DNA of 40,059 nt from Plebeiibacterium marinum (GCF_026013615.1 NZ_JAPDPI010000049.1:1-40059); one strand, 5' to 3'; shown: positions 9,892 to 20,900, counted from the stretch's first letter. Translations and numbers: made by a program. Notes: generated by a model not told the origin, from the letters alone.

Positions 9892-10113
9892 TTAAAAAAA
9901 GGTGTATCCTAATGTAATTGAAAAAGCTTCACATTGTCCTTTCCAACTTGCATAACTATCCAAAAGATCATGCGGTGTATAATACCGACATTCTAACGCA
10001 TATCTATCCTTCCATTTATACCCCATTCCGAAAGCTATACCCGGACCAGGCTTAATATCAAGATCTCGTTTATAAATGGAGAAATCGACATATGATCCAA
10101 ATGAAAAATTCAT
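9892..10113 (-). pseudogene. C-terminal remnant of an outer-membrane beta-barrel protein
   Basis: A 73-codon reading frame whose product alternates aromatic and polar residues and ends in ITLGYTFF, the aromatic terminus expected for an outer-membrane beta-barrel inserted by BamA. It would encode only about three or four strands and has no signal peptide. The frame continues upstream only about eight codons before a TAA, and the neighbouring GH43 gene ends 55 bp away. The missing N-terminal part suggests a deletion remnant, perhaps of a PorT-like or porin-family barrel. A genuine small protein is less likely. Confidence 0.5.
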
Positions 10114-10168
10114 AGCATAAAAACAATAATTTTCAGTTTAATCTCAACTGCAAACAACCATTTGTGCA

Positions 10169-12331
10169 CTATAAAGCAATTCCTTTTATACCTTCAACAG
10201 TTGGTATTACTGTAACAATTTCATCCTTATCGTTGAAGGTTAACTGATCCAGACAAACTTCCCGGTGAAAACCGGCAGCGTCGCCCATTGCAATACCATT
10301 GGGAAGTGTAAAACGATGATAAACCAGATACCATTCATCCTTACCCGGAACCTGGAGTATGGAGTTATGTCCTGTTCCATAAATACCGGCCTCAGGGCGT
10401 TTTTCGATCACCAGGTTGTTTTCCGGAATCGTCAGATCACCTAAAGGAGAATCTGCAACAGCATATCTTACTTTATAATTGGGACTCCTGGTATCATCTT
10501 CCGACCACATAAAATAATATTTGCCATTACGATAGAATACACATGATCCTTCTCTATAGGTATTATCGGGGGTCATTATCTTTAACGTATGCTCTTTTAC
10601 CGACATCATATCATCGTTTAGCTCAACGCCTGCCATGTATCCATTACCCCAGTACAAATAATTTTTGTCCGATTCCGGATCTGAAAAAACATAGGGATCA
10701 ATCTGCTGGCCATAATTAATACCTTTAGGAAATTGATCAATAAGAGCTTCCCCTTTATCCTTAAACGGTCCTGTTGGGTTATCGGAAACTGCCACTCCAA
10801 TTTTTTGGGCGGCTGTAAAGTAATAATAATACTTATAGCTATCGCCCACTTTCTTTTCAATAGCTGTTGGAGCCCATGCATTTCTGTTAGCCCACGACAC
10901 ATCTTTTTTCAGATCAAGAATAACCCCTTCATCTTTCCAATCAACCAGATTTTCGGAAGAAAATGTTTTAAAATAATAACCCGACCAGCTATCAAATCCA
11001 TCCGTAGTTGGATATATATAATATTTTCCGGTTTTATTTGAGTAAAGAATATCCGGGTCGGCATAAAAACCATCAATTACCGGATTACAATCTTCCGACA
11101 CCGACACTTTAAAAACCTCGCTCCCCATATTATTTATTTTAACCTGATAATCCACAGCTCCTTTACTAAAATCCTGAGCTCCATTGGGAACAACGCTAAA
11201 CCCCATCTTACCACATAACTGAGGGTCGAAATTATCAACTTCTACATTATGCTTTACCGGCAAATGGATATGCCTGTTTTTTCCATCAATGATGATGTTC
11301 TGCTGCTTAATGTCCTTTGCCTTAGCTTGAATTAACGGATCATTGAAAGATCCCCATTGACTAACCAAGAGCTCTAACTCATTTTGAGTTATTGGCAATA
11401 CACATCCATGACGGGGATGAAAATTCATTGAAATATCATCATCAATAACTTCAAACGTCTCTAAATCTTTTGATTTGGCAAACTGATATCTTCCCTTCAT
11501 ATACACATCATACATCAGGATCCATTCATCACTGTTATTCAGTTTAAATACGCTTGAACCTTCCACATTATGACTCTCCTTATCTACCCTTTCCGGACTT
11601 ACCTGTTCATATCCGCTGTTCACTTTATCAGAAACAGCCAGTTTAATCCCGGGTTTGCCATCTTCAGACTTAAAGAACATATGATATTTATTATCTTTCT
11701 CAATAATATCTGCATCAATACAAGCATTATTGGTAGGACTAAAGAAAAGTTGTTTCGGAGCTGACTCGAATCCGGTAAAATCCTCATTTGCATAAGCATA
11801 ATATATTTTATCAGGATCGTGATTGGATCGCATTGAAAAATAGACCATGTACTTACCCTCGCTCTTATCGTAAATGGTTTGAGGTGCCCATACCCTGTTT
11901 ACCTGCCCATATTTCACCGGATAAGATTCAGGAATATTTACGTTAGTATGTTCCCAATGAACTAAATCTTCTGATTTTAGCATTACCAGGGCTCTATTCT
12001 CCCATCCCATTTCAGGAACATATAAATCGGTTAATACCATATAAAAACCTTTCCCATCCGGACTCCTCAAAATGTGAGGATCACGTACACCGCCGGAAGA
12101 ACTTATATCTTGGGATGCTATTATAGGTTTATTATCATTTAATGCCCGGTAGTTGAATCCATCTTCACTTATGGCATAATGAACCTGTTCTTCTCCAACT
12201 CCATTACCAGTAAAATAAACAAATAAATAACCTGTAAAGTTCTGTTTTCCTGAGCATGCTGTCATCACCAAAACAGCTATTATCAAACATGCACTTTTCC
12301 AAAAACTTTTATAAAAACCTCCTGATATCAT
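10169..12331 (-). CDS. Outer-membrane lipoprotein with two GH43 domains
   Basis: A 720-residue lipoprotein (lipobox ending LVMTAC, Cys26). The first five-bladed propeller (about 32-330) is a divergent GH43-type domain with GGVRDPHILR (Asp84), CIDADII (Asp206) and VEGSSVF (Glu257), matching the base, pKa modulator and acid positions of the family. A short beta module (about 345-410, GAQDFSKGAVDY) links it to a second, canonical GH43 domain (about 415-720) with FYADPDI (Asp425), QIDPYVF (Asp545) and REGSCVF (Glu594). GH43 enzymes remove arabinofuranose, xylose or galactose residues. Specificity is not predictable here. The first domain is paralogous to the GH43 of the 910-residue protein at 32386-35118. 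It is the last intact gene of the minus-strand locus, 226 bp after the propeller gene. Confidence 0.87.
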   Translation of the reverse strand: MISGGFYKSFWKSACLIIAVLVMTACSGKQNFTGYLFVYFTGNGVGEEQVHYAISEDGFNYRALNDNKPIIASQDISSSGGVRDPHILRSPDGKGFYMVLTDLYVPEMGWENRALVMLKSEDLVHWEHTNVNIPESYPVKYGQVNRVWAPQTIYDKSEGKYMVYFSMRSNHDPDKIYYAYANEDFTGFESAPKQLFFSPTNNACIDADIIEKDNKYHMFFKSEDGKPGIKLAVSDKVNSGYEQVSPERVDKESHNVEGSSVFKLNNSDEWILMYDVYMKGRYQFAKSKDLETFEVIDDDISMNFHPRHGCVLPITQNELELLVSQWGSFNDPLIQAKAKDIKQQNIIIDGKNRHIHLPVKHNVEVDNFDPQLCGKMGFSVVPNGAQDFSKGAVDYQVKINNMGSEVFKVSVSEDCNPVIDGFYADPDILYSNKTGKYYIYPTTDGFDSWSGYYFKTFSSENLVDWKDEGVILDLKKDVSWANRNAWAPTAIEKKVGDSYKYYYYFTAAQKIGVAVSDNPTGPFKDKGEALIDQFPKGINYGQQIDPYVFSDPESDKNYLYWGNGYMAGVELNDDMMSVKEHTLKIMTPDNTYREGSCVFYRNGKYYFMWSEDDTRSPNYKVRYAVADSPLGDLTIPENNLVIEKRPEAGIYGTGHNSILQVPGKDEWYLVYHRFTLPNGIAMGDAAGFHREVCLDQLTFNDKDEIVTVIPTVEGIKGIAL

Positions 12332-12557
12332 CTGATCAAAAATAAAATAAATTACGACTAACTAAATATATGTACTAGCGTCTTTTTTAATGTAAATAGT
12401 ATGCCAATATAAAAGCATAAAACTACTCCATTGCTTTATTTGTAACTATAATAAAAACAACAATGACTATTAAAAAATCGAAAGCAAAGTAATATCCCAA
12501 CCTGCAAAAACCCACGCTAACTTACTCACCAGATCATTATTACACAAACAAAAGCGC

Positions 12558-15500
12558 TTATTTTTTTATCACCTTTTTTGTGACCCTATTATTTCCAAGT
12601 TGACATTCTATAATATACAAACCCGGTAAAACATCTGCAGTATTAAGTATTATAAAAGTATCTCCTGATTGAATCGACTGCCTTAATACAACCTTGCCTT
12701 TTGTGTCGATAAGTTTAACTGAAGACTCAGCTTTTAATACTGGCACTTCAATATTGAGCCGGTCATCAAACGGATTTGGATATACATTAAAATTAACATC
12801 AGGTTCTTCAAGTTCTGTAGGTGTTCCTCCGGTGGTAACCTCAATCTCTTCGGTGTAATTCGATTCCCCTCCCCGGTTAAATGCCTTTATGCGATACTTA
12901 TAAAGAGTTGCCGGTTCCTGATCAGAGTGCATAAAATACTTATCAGGGGCATTAACCGTAGCTACAATCTTATATTCATCACCAACCAGTTGTTCCACAA
13001 GGTATCCTTCTGTATTCAGGGAGTTATCCTGCCACCTCAGCAATACTGAAGTATCACTAAATATCATTGCGTTTAGGTTTTCGGGCACATCAGGCGGCAC
13101 CATCTGATACAATAAAATAAACTCCGCCATACTGGTATAATTTGATCCGGTTATTGAGGATAAAGCTTCAAGCTTAACATATCTTCCCGATTCTTCCTGA
13201 TCAAACATCACCTCTTTAAGTTTGGTGGTAGCAACAAATTTACCACTTGCCACAGGACTTCCCCATATGTTAGGATCATTGGAAACATACAATTCATAGT
13301 CGGCAATGGTTCCTTCTTTCAGCCCATCCTGACGGGGCAAATATCTGAATCCGGCAAGAGTCCGCTCCTCGCCCAGATCAAGAACTATATAATGAGGATG
13401 TCCGGGTTGCGCACTACTATATAAGGTGTGCCAATACGTGCTGCTATTGTTGTCGAGAGCATATTTTACAGGAGAATTTTCGCTGGATATTTCCTCACTG
13501 CTGAAGTCTATGATTTCCCAGTCACTCGTACTTATATATCCTTGGGGAGGGGTATTGATAATCACAAGGTTTGTATGATTTGAAACCGCATCCCCTTTCA
13601 ATGCCCTTACCCTGTAATAGAAGGTTGCTTCATAAGCAGAAATTTCTTCCTGATAAGATGTTACATCGGCCTTTACCGTATCAATGCCTATAAATTCACC
13701 CAATGAGGCTCTTTCTATAATAAATCCATCTTCATCAAGTGCATTATCAAACCAGTTTAATTCAATGTTATTATTTGCATTAATCTTACCTTCCAAACGG
13801 TCAGGACCATTCACCTGGTAAAAATTGTTGTTTAATTTAAACTCAATGATTCCGCTTCCATACGTACCAAAACGAACACAGTTTTTATTGCTAATGAACT
13901 CCACATCTGTAAAATCAACACTGGGGATAGGATTATCAGTCATTTGATACCAGTAATTATCCTGTACAGAATACACCCATGCACCTCCATATCCACAGGC
14001 AGCAAAAATAAACTGTTCATCGGGCGATAATGCAAAATCTCTGATACGTGTAACGCTTAATCCATTGGCTTTATTTGTAAACATATTCCCGTTATCCTCA
14101 GAAATCAAAAACAAATTACCAACTCCAGCATAATATACTTTGCTGGTATCTATTTTAGATGCCCTTATCACGCTTTGGTTTTTAGGGTAATTATAATATT
14201 GGTCGTTTGCTTTGGGAGTACTGGCATAATACTTCGACCGGGTCCAGGTATCCCCTCCATCTTTTGAATAGATAAAAGCCCCGTTGTTTAATGCCACATA
14301 CCATAACTTTTTATTAAGCTCTGAATACCCAAAACCACCAATTTCAGAGGAATATCTGTTTTCAAAATTAAACTCATGTGCAGTTTGGGTGATTGATCCT
14401 GAACTTTCATCATAACTAAACTTCTGCAGATTGCTTCCGTAAGCTGCATATATGGCATCTTCATCCGGATTGGGAGATGCTACAATAGGAGCAGCCCACC
14501 AATTGCCAAGTCCATCAAAAACCGCACTACCTCCGGTTTTCCCTGTGGCAAAATTATTTTGGTGCTTAATTCTTCCGTAATAAAACCAGGTCCATACAGA
14601 GGTTTCTCTTTTGGCATAACACACCCTTAAAACATCGGTTCCATCAATATCCCTGGTGTTAACCTTTTCTGCAGAATCTTTGTATGCCGTGGCGCCCCGA
14701 TCCTGGTTGGCCATATAAATCGAATTGAAGTTTTCACTGGAAGCCACATCATAATGCATGGCAAACCAGGCTCCGTTGTTACACCATGTATATGAATTTT
14801 TATCCTCCGGGGTTTGGGAAATATAACAGCCAAAATCTAACCCTGCCAGTGTGATGTGTCCTCCATCTTTCATTTCATAGGTTCGCATATGTTGCAAATC
14901 CCACCCTAATTTGTATCCAAAACCACTCCAGGTGGCTCCATAATCGGCCGAGAGTTTCATATCCTCAAAACCACTGATTAACATATTGGGCTTATCCGGA
15001 CAAATGGTTTCAAACGGCTTGTCTCTCCCGGCATTCTTCTGAGTCCATGTAACACCTTCGTCCGAAGAATAATACACCGTATAACCTGAATTTATCGTAG
15101 CCAGGTAAAAATGATATTTGCCATCAACACAGGTAGCTGCTGCACTTGAAAGGTTGGTTCCTGACACAACACTGGATGAACTACTTTGAAGCTCAAACTC
15201 TTCATGAACATTATTATACTTGTAAACATCAATATTTTTGGTGCTTTTATTCCAAACCCACATATAAACTTCATTGGTATTAAATGGCTTGGCAATCTTC
15301 ATATCGTAAGTGGAAATAGGGAAACTAAGACCTGACTCAGAATAACTGACACCATTATCATCTGAATAGTAAATATGGTGGTAATTGGCATTATAAGTAT
15401 GTAAAACGATCCGTTTTTTCCCTTCTGAGGTTATTTCGCAAATTTGGTTAGACCAACTTCGGGAAATTCCTGCTCCGGTTGAAGCAATCCAGTTTTGTCC

Positions 15501-16049
15501 CTCATCATCTGAATACTCCATCCTCCCTACATCATCATTACTGCGTATTAAGCGGAATTTAGAATCCGGCAAAAGAGTTCCTGTAAAAACAGGATTGGCT
15601 GTGCCGTTATCCGATGGATTCATCACTATTTTATGGTTCAGTAAAGTCCATTTTACTTCGTTTTCGTATTCGAGCTTATATAAATGGCCTGCATAAGTCA
15701 CCACATAAAATACATTGCGCAATGAGTCATAAGCGGAATTATCAACACGATACCCATACCAGCCTGTTTGCGACAACTTAGCACTCCACGAACCCGTAAG
15801 TTGGCCATTCGCATAACTGCTTTCTCCACTTGTTTGCGAGGATTTTAAGCTCCCTGAATTCAACCTGGCGGCCACATATTCATTAAACTTTGCAAGCTCC
15901 TCCCCAGTCAGCACCGGATCATCAGGTCTTTCTTCATTTCCAATTCCGGAATCCTGAACCTGACTATTATTGCTGAGAAAAAGCACGCCATACCCGCAAA
16001 TCAATAAAACAGTACATACGGTAACAAATGTTTTTAATTTCTGGCTCAT
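12558..16049 (-). CDS. Secreted Asp-box beta-propeller protein with FN3, F5/8-type C and T9SS domains
   Basis: A 1163-residue exported protein with an N-terminal signal-anchor sequence. Residues of about 60-760 form a beta-propeller with repeated Asp-box (BNR) motifs: YSDDEGQNW, YYSDDNGVSY, YSSDEGVTW, SADYGATW, YSKDGGDTW and SEDNGN. This pattern is seen in sialidases, GH74 enzymes and VPS10/sortilin-like proteins. No sialidase FRIP motif is evident, so catalysis is not assured. It is followed by FN3 (about 775-865), an F5/8-type C carbohydrate-binding-like domain (about 870-1000, with YALDNNSSTYWHT and YIVLDLG), a second FN3 (about 1003-1090) and a T9SS sorting domain with VYPNPFDDRLNIE. It starts 33 bp after an intrinsic terminator, so it is probably expressed by read-through from the SusC2/D2 transcript. 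Confidence 0.75.
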   Translation of the reverse strand: MSQKLKTFVTVCTVLLICGYGVLFLSNNSQVQDSGIGNEERPDDPVLTGEELAKFNEYVAARLNSGSLKSSQTSGESSYANGQLTGSWSAKLSQTGWYGYRVDNSAYDSLRNVFYVVTYAGHLYKLEYENEVKWTLLNHKIVMNPSDNGTANPVFTGTLLPDSKFRLIRSNDDVGRMEYSDDEGQNWIASTGAGISRSWSNQICEITSEGKKRIVLHTYNANYHHIYYSDDNGVSYSESGLSFPISTYDMKIAKPFNTNEVYMWVWNKSTKNIDVYKYNNVHEEFELQSSSSSVVSGTNLSSAAATCVDGKYHFYLATINSGYTVYYSSDEGVTWTQKNAGRDKPFETICPDKPNMLISGFEDMKLSADYGATWSGFGYKLGWDLQHMRTYEMKDGGHITLAGLDFGCYISQTPEDKNSYTWCNNGAWFAMHYDVASSENFNSIYMANQDRGATAYKDSAEKVNTRDIDGTDVLRVCYAKRETSVWTWFYYGRIKHQNNFATGKTGGSAVFDGLGNWWAAPIVASPNPDEDAIYAAYGSNLQKFSYDESSGSITQTAHEFNFENRYSSEIGGFGYSELNKKLWYVALNNGAFIYSKDGGDTWTRSKYYASTPKANDQYYNYPKNQSVIRASKIDTSKVYYAGVGNLFLISEDNGNMFTNKANGLSVTRIRDFALSPDEQFIFAACGYGGAWVYSVQDNYWYQMTDNPIPSVDFTDVEFISNKNCVRFGTYGSGIIEFKLNNNFYQVNGPDRLEGKINANNNIELNWFDNALDEDGFIIERASLGEFIGIDTVKADVTSYQEEISAYEATFYYRVRALKGDAVSNHTNLVIINTPPQGYISTSDWEIIDFSSEEISSENSPVKYALDNNSSTYWHTLYSSAQPGHPHYIVLDLGEERTLAGFRYLPRQDGLKEGTIADYELYVSNDPNIWGSPVASGKFVATTKLKEVMFDQEESGRYVKLEALSSITGSNYTSMAEFILLYQMVPPDVPENLNAMIFSDTSVLLRWQDNSLNTEGYLVEQLVGDEYKIVATVNAPDKYFMHSDQEPATLYKYRIKAFNRGGESNYTEEIEVTTGGTPTELEEPDVNFNVYPNPFDDRLNIEVPVLKAESSVKLIDTKGKVVLRQSIQSGDTFIILNTADVLPGLYIIECQLGNNRVTKKVIKK

Positions 16050-16082
16050 ATAATTTAAATTTTGCTTTTATACCATGTGATG

Positions 16083-16117
16083 AAAAAAAAAGGTTGTCCC
16101 ATAACAAGACAACCTTT
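16083..16117 (-). terminator. Intrinsic terminator after susD2
   Basis: On the minus strand AAAGGTTGTC and GACAACCTTT form a perfect 10-bp stem with a nine-base loop (hairpin 16089-16117), followed directly by a run of T that includes 16083-16088. This is a textbook rho-independent terminator. It is 33 bp downstream of the SusD2 stop and 33 bp upstream of the propeller gene ATG, leaving little room for a separate promoter. It probably attenuates transcription so that SusC/D is made in excess of the downstream enzymes. Confidence 0.88.
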
Positions 16118-16150
16118 ATATAATATACTTTAAACTAATACAACGCGTTT

Positions 16151-17842
16151 TTATTTAGGTAGATACCAATTTGTTTCATCCAATAATTTAGCTTTTACCG
16201 CCTCTTTATCTGCATATTTTTCTGCAACCTTATCAGCCAGGTAACTATTGTCTTCCCTATGCTTGGAAATCCTCATTAAATCATGAAAACGGTTACCTTC
16301 AAATGCTGTTTCCAGGGCAAGCTCCTCAACAATTTTATCTTCTACATAATTAATTGAATCCTGTAGCGTCGCCAATTCTGGTATACTATACCCATCGGCT
16401 AATTCAGTATTGCCACACCCTCTTGCATGTACTCCTTCCATAGCAAGGATCTTATAGGTTTCATCTACCAGGCTTACCTCTCTTTCTTCATATTTTTCAT
16501 CCGAAAAGTCAGTATAACGATAAAAAACACCTTCTTCATCCGTATACGAGCTATACTTTTCCCATTTAGGTATTATTTCATCACTGTTGATCGTTTTTTT
16601 GTTTAAGCCATGCTTAAGAACTGCAAAAGCCAAATTAGGTTTGCCCAAACGATTTACCGCTTCGGCATATTTCAGGTAGATATACACATCCCTGCAAACA
16701 GTAACACCCTTTACTATTTGGCCGGCTGTTAAATAGTATTTTGAAATCAAACCGTTTTCTGTAAGCGAAGGGTCAAACACCAATGATGAAGCTACATAGT
16801 TGTGTTCCTTTACATATGAAAATCCATCCCCGCGCATATCCTTTTCCTTTGACAAGGTGTTACTATGATAGTAGGTTTGCTGTTCCCAGTTTTCAACAGC
16901 AACACTTGAAGGCTGCACCTGAGGATAATACACGAATAAACTATCCAGTGTATTTCCTTCCTCCCCTTCGGTTGCAGAGGCTAAAAAGGTAATTTGCTCT
17001 GAAGATTCAAGATCGAATATATTATCCCAGCTAAAGCTGAACCCTCCTGTAAATTCATTATTTACAACTCTAAGCTCAATATCATAAGGATATAAACGAG
17101 TATTTGTGTATTCTTTATCAATTAAATCATACAACACATTGGCAGCACTCTCATATTCATTGATCCATAAGTATAATTCTCCTAACAGATACCTTACATT
17201 AAAGGCTAATTTATATGAGCTCATATCATCGCCTAATGAAATACCACCAGGATGCTCAACATCCTGTAAAGGCAGCAAATCAGCGATTAAAACCGGTGCC
17301 AATGCATTTAAATCGTATGCAGGATAATTTTTGTTTGCATCGGCAATACTAAGTATAGGCTGATCGTAATAAGTTACGCTACCATAGTTTAAGGCAAGCT
17401 GCATATAAGTCCATGCCCTAACGGCTTTTGCCTGACTAAACTCCTTATACATCACCTTCTCTGCTTTATCTATAATTGATGTATCCAAATTATTTATCAA
17501 GTAATTACAGCTATTAATCACTGAATAATAATCAGAAGCTTTGTTGTACTTATTGTTGCCTGATACCTCAAAATTGTAAATCTCCCTGATATCATTGGAA
17601 GCATCGCTTGTAATATCCATTAAATCACCCCTTAGCTCCCCTAATAATACATAGCGGTCGCCCAGTTCCTGTACTTGCGAATAAATTCCCATCATGGTAT
17701 AAATGGTATCATTAAGCGCATCAAGCTGATGATCCTTGGGCAACACAATCTGATCGGAATCCACTTCCAGCATATCTTCACAACTAACTGTGAAAAAGGC
17801 CACCAAAATTAATCCTATAACTATATTAGAAATATTTTTCAT
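16151..17842 (-). CDS. SusD/RagB-family glycan-binding lipoprotein (SusD2)
   Basis: About 563 residues from the preferred ATG at 17842 (MKNISNIV...). An in-frame ATG at 17875 would place 11 charged residues before the signal peptide and is less likely. The lipobox is FFTVSC. The body is a helical TPR-like SusD fold: an N-terminal helical region with YTMMGIYSQVQELGDRY, a middle region with AVRAWTYMQLALNYG, and the typical C-terminal ETAFEGNRFHDLMRISKHR. It is the surface lid and substrate-binding partner of the SusC2 transporter encoded just upstream. The 144-bp gap to SusC2 is long for such a pair and contains palindromes. Confidence 0.93.
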   Translation of the reverse strand: MKNISNIVIGLILVAFFTVSCEDMLEVDSDQIVLPKDHQLDALNDTIYTMMGIYSQVQELGDRYVLLGELRGDLMDITSDASNDIREIYNFEVSGNNKYNKASDYYSVINSCNYLINNLDTSIIDKAEKVMYKEFSQAKAVRAWTYMQLALNYGSVTYYDQPILSIADANKNYPAYDLNALAPVLIADLLPLQDVEHPGGISLGDDMSSYKLAFNVRYLLGELYLWINEYESAANVLYDLIDKEYTNTRLYPYDIELRVVNNEFTGGFSFSWDNIFDLESSEQITFLASATEGEEGNTLDSLFVYYPQVQPSSVAVENWEQQTYYHSNTLSKEKDMRGDGFSYVKEHNYVASSLVFDPSLTENGLISKYYLTAGQIVKGVTVCRDVYIYLKYAEAVNRLGKPNLAFAVLKHGLNKKTINSDEIIPKWEKYSSYTDEEGVFYRYTDFSDEKYEEREVSLVDETYKILAMEGVHARGCGNTELADGYSIPELATLQDSINYVEDKIVEELALETAFEGNRFHDLMRISKHREDNSYLADKVAEKYADKEAVKAKLLDETNWYLPK

Positions 17843-17986
17843 CTCATTATAATTTTTATTTTCAAAGGTATTCAATGCCTGTCCGTTTGTACAGACGGGA
17901 AACTTGCCTGTAAAGTCTTCCCTGTAAGAGAAAATTTTCTCACGGCTCGTTTCATCTGCTTATTTTTTCTTTAACCTGATAATGTT
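17843..17986 (-). promoter_or_regulatory. Structured susC2-susD2 intergenic region
   Basis: This gap holds a near-perfect 16-bp palindrome CCGTTTGTACAGACGG (17883-17898, one mismatch pair), a perfect 14-bp palindrome GAGAAAATTTTCTC (17928-17941) and a TAnnTTTG-like box on the minus strand, TACCTTTG (17863-17870), 20 bp before the SusD2 ATG. That box would leave a very short leader, so internal initiation is doubtful. Regulator binding or mRNA processing between the two genes are alternatives. Confidence 0.35.
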
Positions 17987-20900
17987 CTACAGATTTAACT
18001 TTAATCCAATAAAATAACTTCTGGTTGAAGGCAATAATCCCCTGTCTATTCCCTGAAACAATACGCTGTTTCCTGCTGAAAACTCAGGATCACGCCCCAG
18101 ATAGTTGGTCAAAGTCCATAGATTATGTGCAGATGCCCAAATATTTAACCCCTTAATAGCACCATTACCTTTAATAGGAACTTCGTAACTTAGTGTTACT
18201 TTTTTCAGTTTTAAATAAGATCCATCTTCGATCCATCTGTCTGAGAAACGGGCATTACCCATTGGGTCTCCATAACTCACCTTAGGTTGATCTGTTTGCT
18301 GGCCATCGTATGTCCACCTGCTCAAAACAGCAGTTGTTTGATTATAAAAGGTACTGCCACTTTCCAGGTTTGACCTTAAATAGTTGAATACATCATTTCC
18401 ATACGAAAAGGTAAACAAACCATCTACCCTGAAATTTTTATAGCTTACAGAACCATTGAAAGAACCGTAGAAATCCGGATTGGGATCACCTATAATCTGC
18501 TTATCTTTCTCATTAATAATACCATTTCCATCAACATCATCAAAATGTATATCTCCTGCCCCATAAAAGCTTTCTACTCCATATTCATCCACATTTTTCA
18601 GATTGGCTGAAACAGCCTCATCCGAAGAAGCAAACACCCCTAAGGATTTATATCCATAAAAAACTCCGGCAGCTTCACCAACTGATGTTAACACCTCAGC
18701 ACCCAAAGCATTGGTTGTGAATTCTCCGGATGGCAGCGATTCTATTTCATTTTTATATTGCCCGATGCTGGCACCAAGTTCAACTTTTATTTTTTCAGCA
18801 TTTAATACTTTAACATTGGCCGACAACTCCATACCCATATTGGATAGTTCTCCTTCGTTCGACCAATAGTACCCCGATCCTGCTATTTCTGGTAATTCCT
18901 TATAAATCAACAGATCTTTAGTATTACTGGTATACGCATCAACCGATAAGGACAACCTGTCATTGAACATATTGAAATCCAAACCTGCATTAAGCTTTGT
19001 GGTAGTTTCCCACTGTATTTCTGTATTTCCTATTTGACTAAGTACCATTCCGTTGGCTTTATCAATATATGGCACAGAAGTAAAATAACTGGTCCATGCA
19101 TAAGGGTCTATATCATCATTTCCGGAAATACTTACCCCTCCTCTTACCTTCAGGCGGTTAATAAAATTAACATTGGCCATAAACTTTTCTGACGACAACA
19201 ACCAGGCACCCTGTAACGAAGGGAATATTCCCCAACTTCTGTCAAACATCTGGAAGCCACCTTCTGTTTCTGCTCCAAACTTTGAAGAACCGTCAACAGA
19301 AACACTACCTGTTACAAAAAAGCGATTATCGAAACTATATTCGATATTTCCATAAGTTGCCATAGACTTGCTGGTTTCGTTAATACCATCATTGGTCCGG
19401 TATTGCTGTCCGTCCACCAACTTGGCATACGAGGTATTATGTCCTTCACCATATTCATTCTCAAAATGATTATGGATATATCTCCATCCCAACATTCCAT
19501 TCAATCGGTGCAGGTGATTAAAAGTTTTATTGTAGTTAAGGTAAATATCCCCGAACATGGATACATTTCTGTTCACCTGGTTTTTATACACATTCTTTGA
19601 TACCCCCAGGCCATCAAGATAAATATCTTTTACACCTACCTGAGGAGTATAAAATGATTCTTTTTCTTTCCAAAGGCTATAATCAAATTTAGTAACCAAA
19701 GAAAGAACCTGAGAAAGTTTAAAACTTGGTGAAACTCCAACATTTAAGCGATAATGCTTATTGGTATTATACACATCATCAATGATAGCCGAAGGATTTC
19801 CTACCCCAAAAACATCACTATCATCAAACAGGTCTGTTTGCGTTCCTGATTTTGTAAATGTATAAGGAGAAACAAATGGTGATTTAATCATTCCGAAATA
19901 GGTAATTGAAGAATAATCATTTACACCATCATTCAAAACAGTTCTGTCTATATTGGTAAAACCAATATCCATCCCCATCTTAATCGATTTGGTAAAATTA
20001 ACATCCGAATTAAAACGGACATTAAACCTTTGCATATCTGTTTCTTTCACAACGCCTTCAACTCCGGTATACCCAACCGAAAAGCCGTACAAGGCCTTAT
20101 CATCACCCCCATTTACACCTACATTATAATTTTGGTAGATACCATAGTTATAAATCTCATCTTCCCAATCGGTGTTGTTATGGTATTTATTATAAATAGA
20201 AGCTGTTTTGTCCTCATTCAGGAAATCAAGTTCATTAAGTGATTGCCCAAAAATATCTTCTACCTCGTTTTTATCAATCGATCCCAACAAATCAGTTGTA
20301 TACAACCTGAACTCATCTTTATTTAATGATGGCAGGTTTTCCGGCATATCCACTAAACCTCCACTGGCATTAACCACAATTTTAGTAACCATGCCTTCAC
20401 CTCTTTTGGTTTTAATCAAAATAACACCATTACTTCCTTTGCTACCATAAATTGAAGTTCCATCTTTTAATACCGACACGCTTTTAATATCATCAAGATT
20501 AATATCAGCCAGGGCATTGAACATATAACCATCATGTAATGAAGTTAAATCTCTCATGCTATTCCAGATTACACCATCCACAACTATTAAAGGTTGCGCG
20601 TTGGCATGGATAGAGTTAAGCCCCCTGATAAACATGGCATTTCCGGCACCCGGGCTACCCGATCTGGACACCGACCGTATATCTCCTCCCAATTCTGTTT
20701 GCAGCAACTGATCCAGAGAAATAAAGTTTTGCTTTTCAATATTGCCAAGTCCCTGAGAAGATTTTACAGTAAACGACGACCTGTTGTCTCCGCTTATATC
20801 TGCTTTTTCCTCATAATTATTTTTAAAACCTTCAGGATACAAATCAATTACCAGCGATTTTTGACCTCTGACTGCCACCTCACGTGGGGCATAATCAAAT

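Noticed and set aside
12558-16049. Calling the Asp-box protein a sialidase
   Set aside because: Asp-boxes occur in several propeller families, and the arginine triad and FRIP motif of GH33 could not be recognised.
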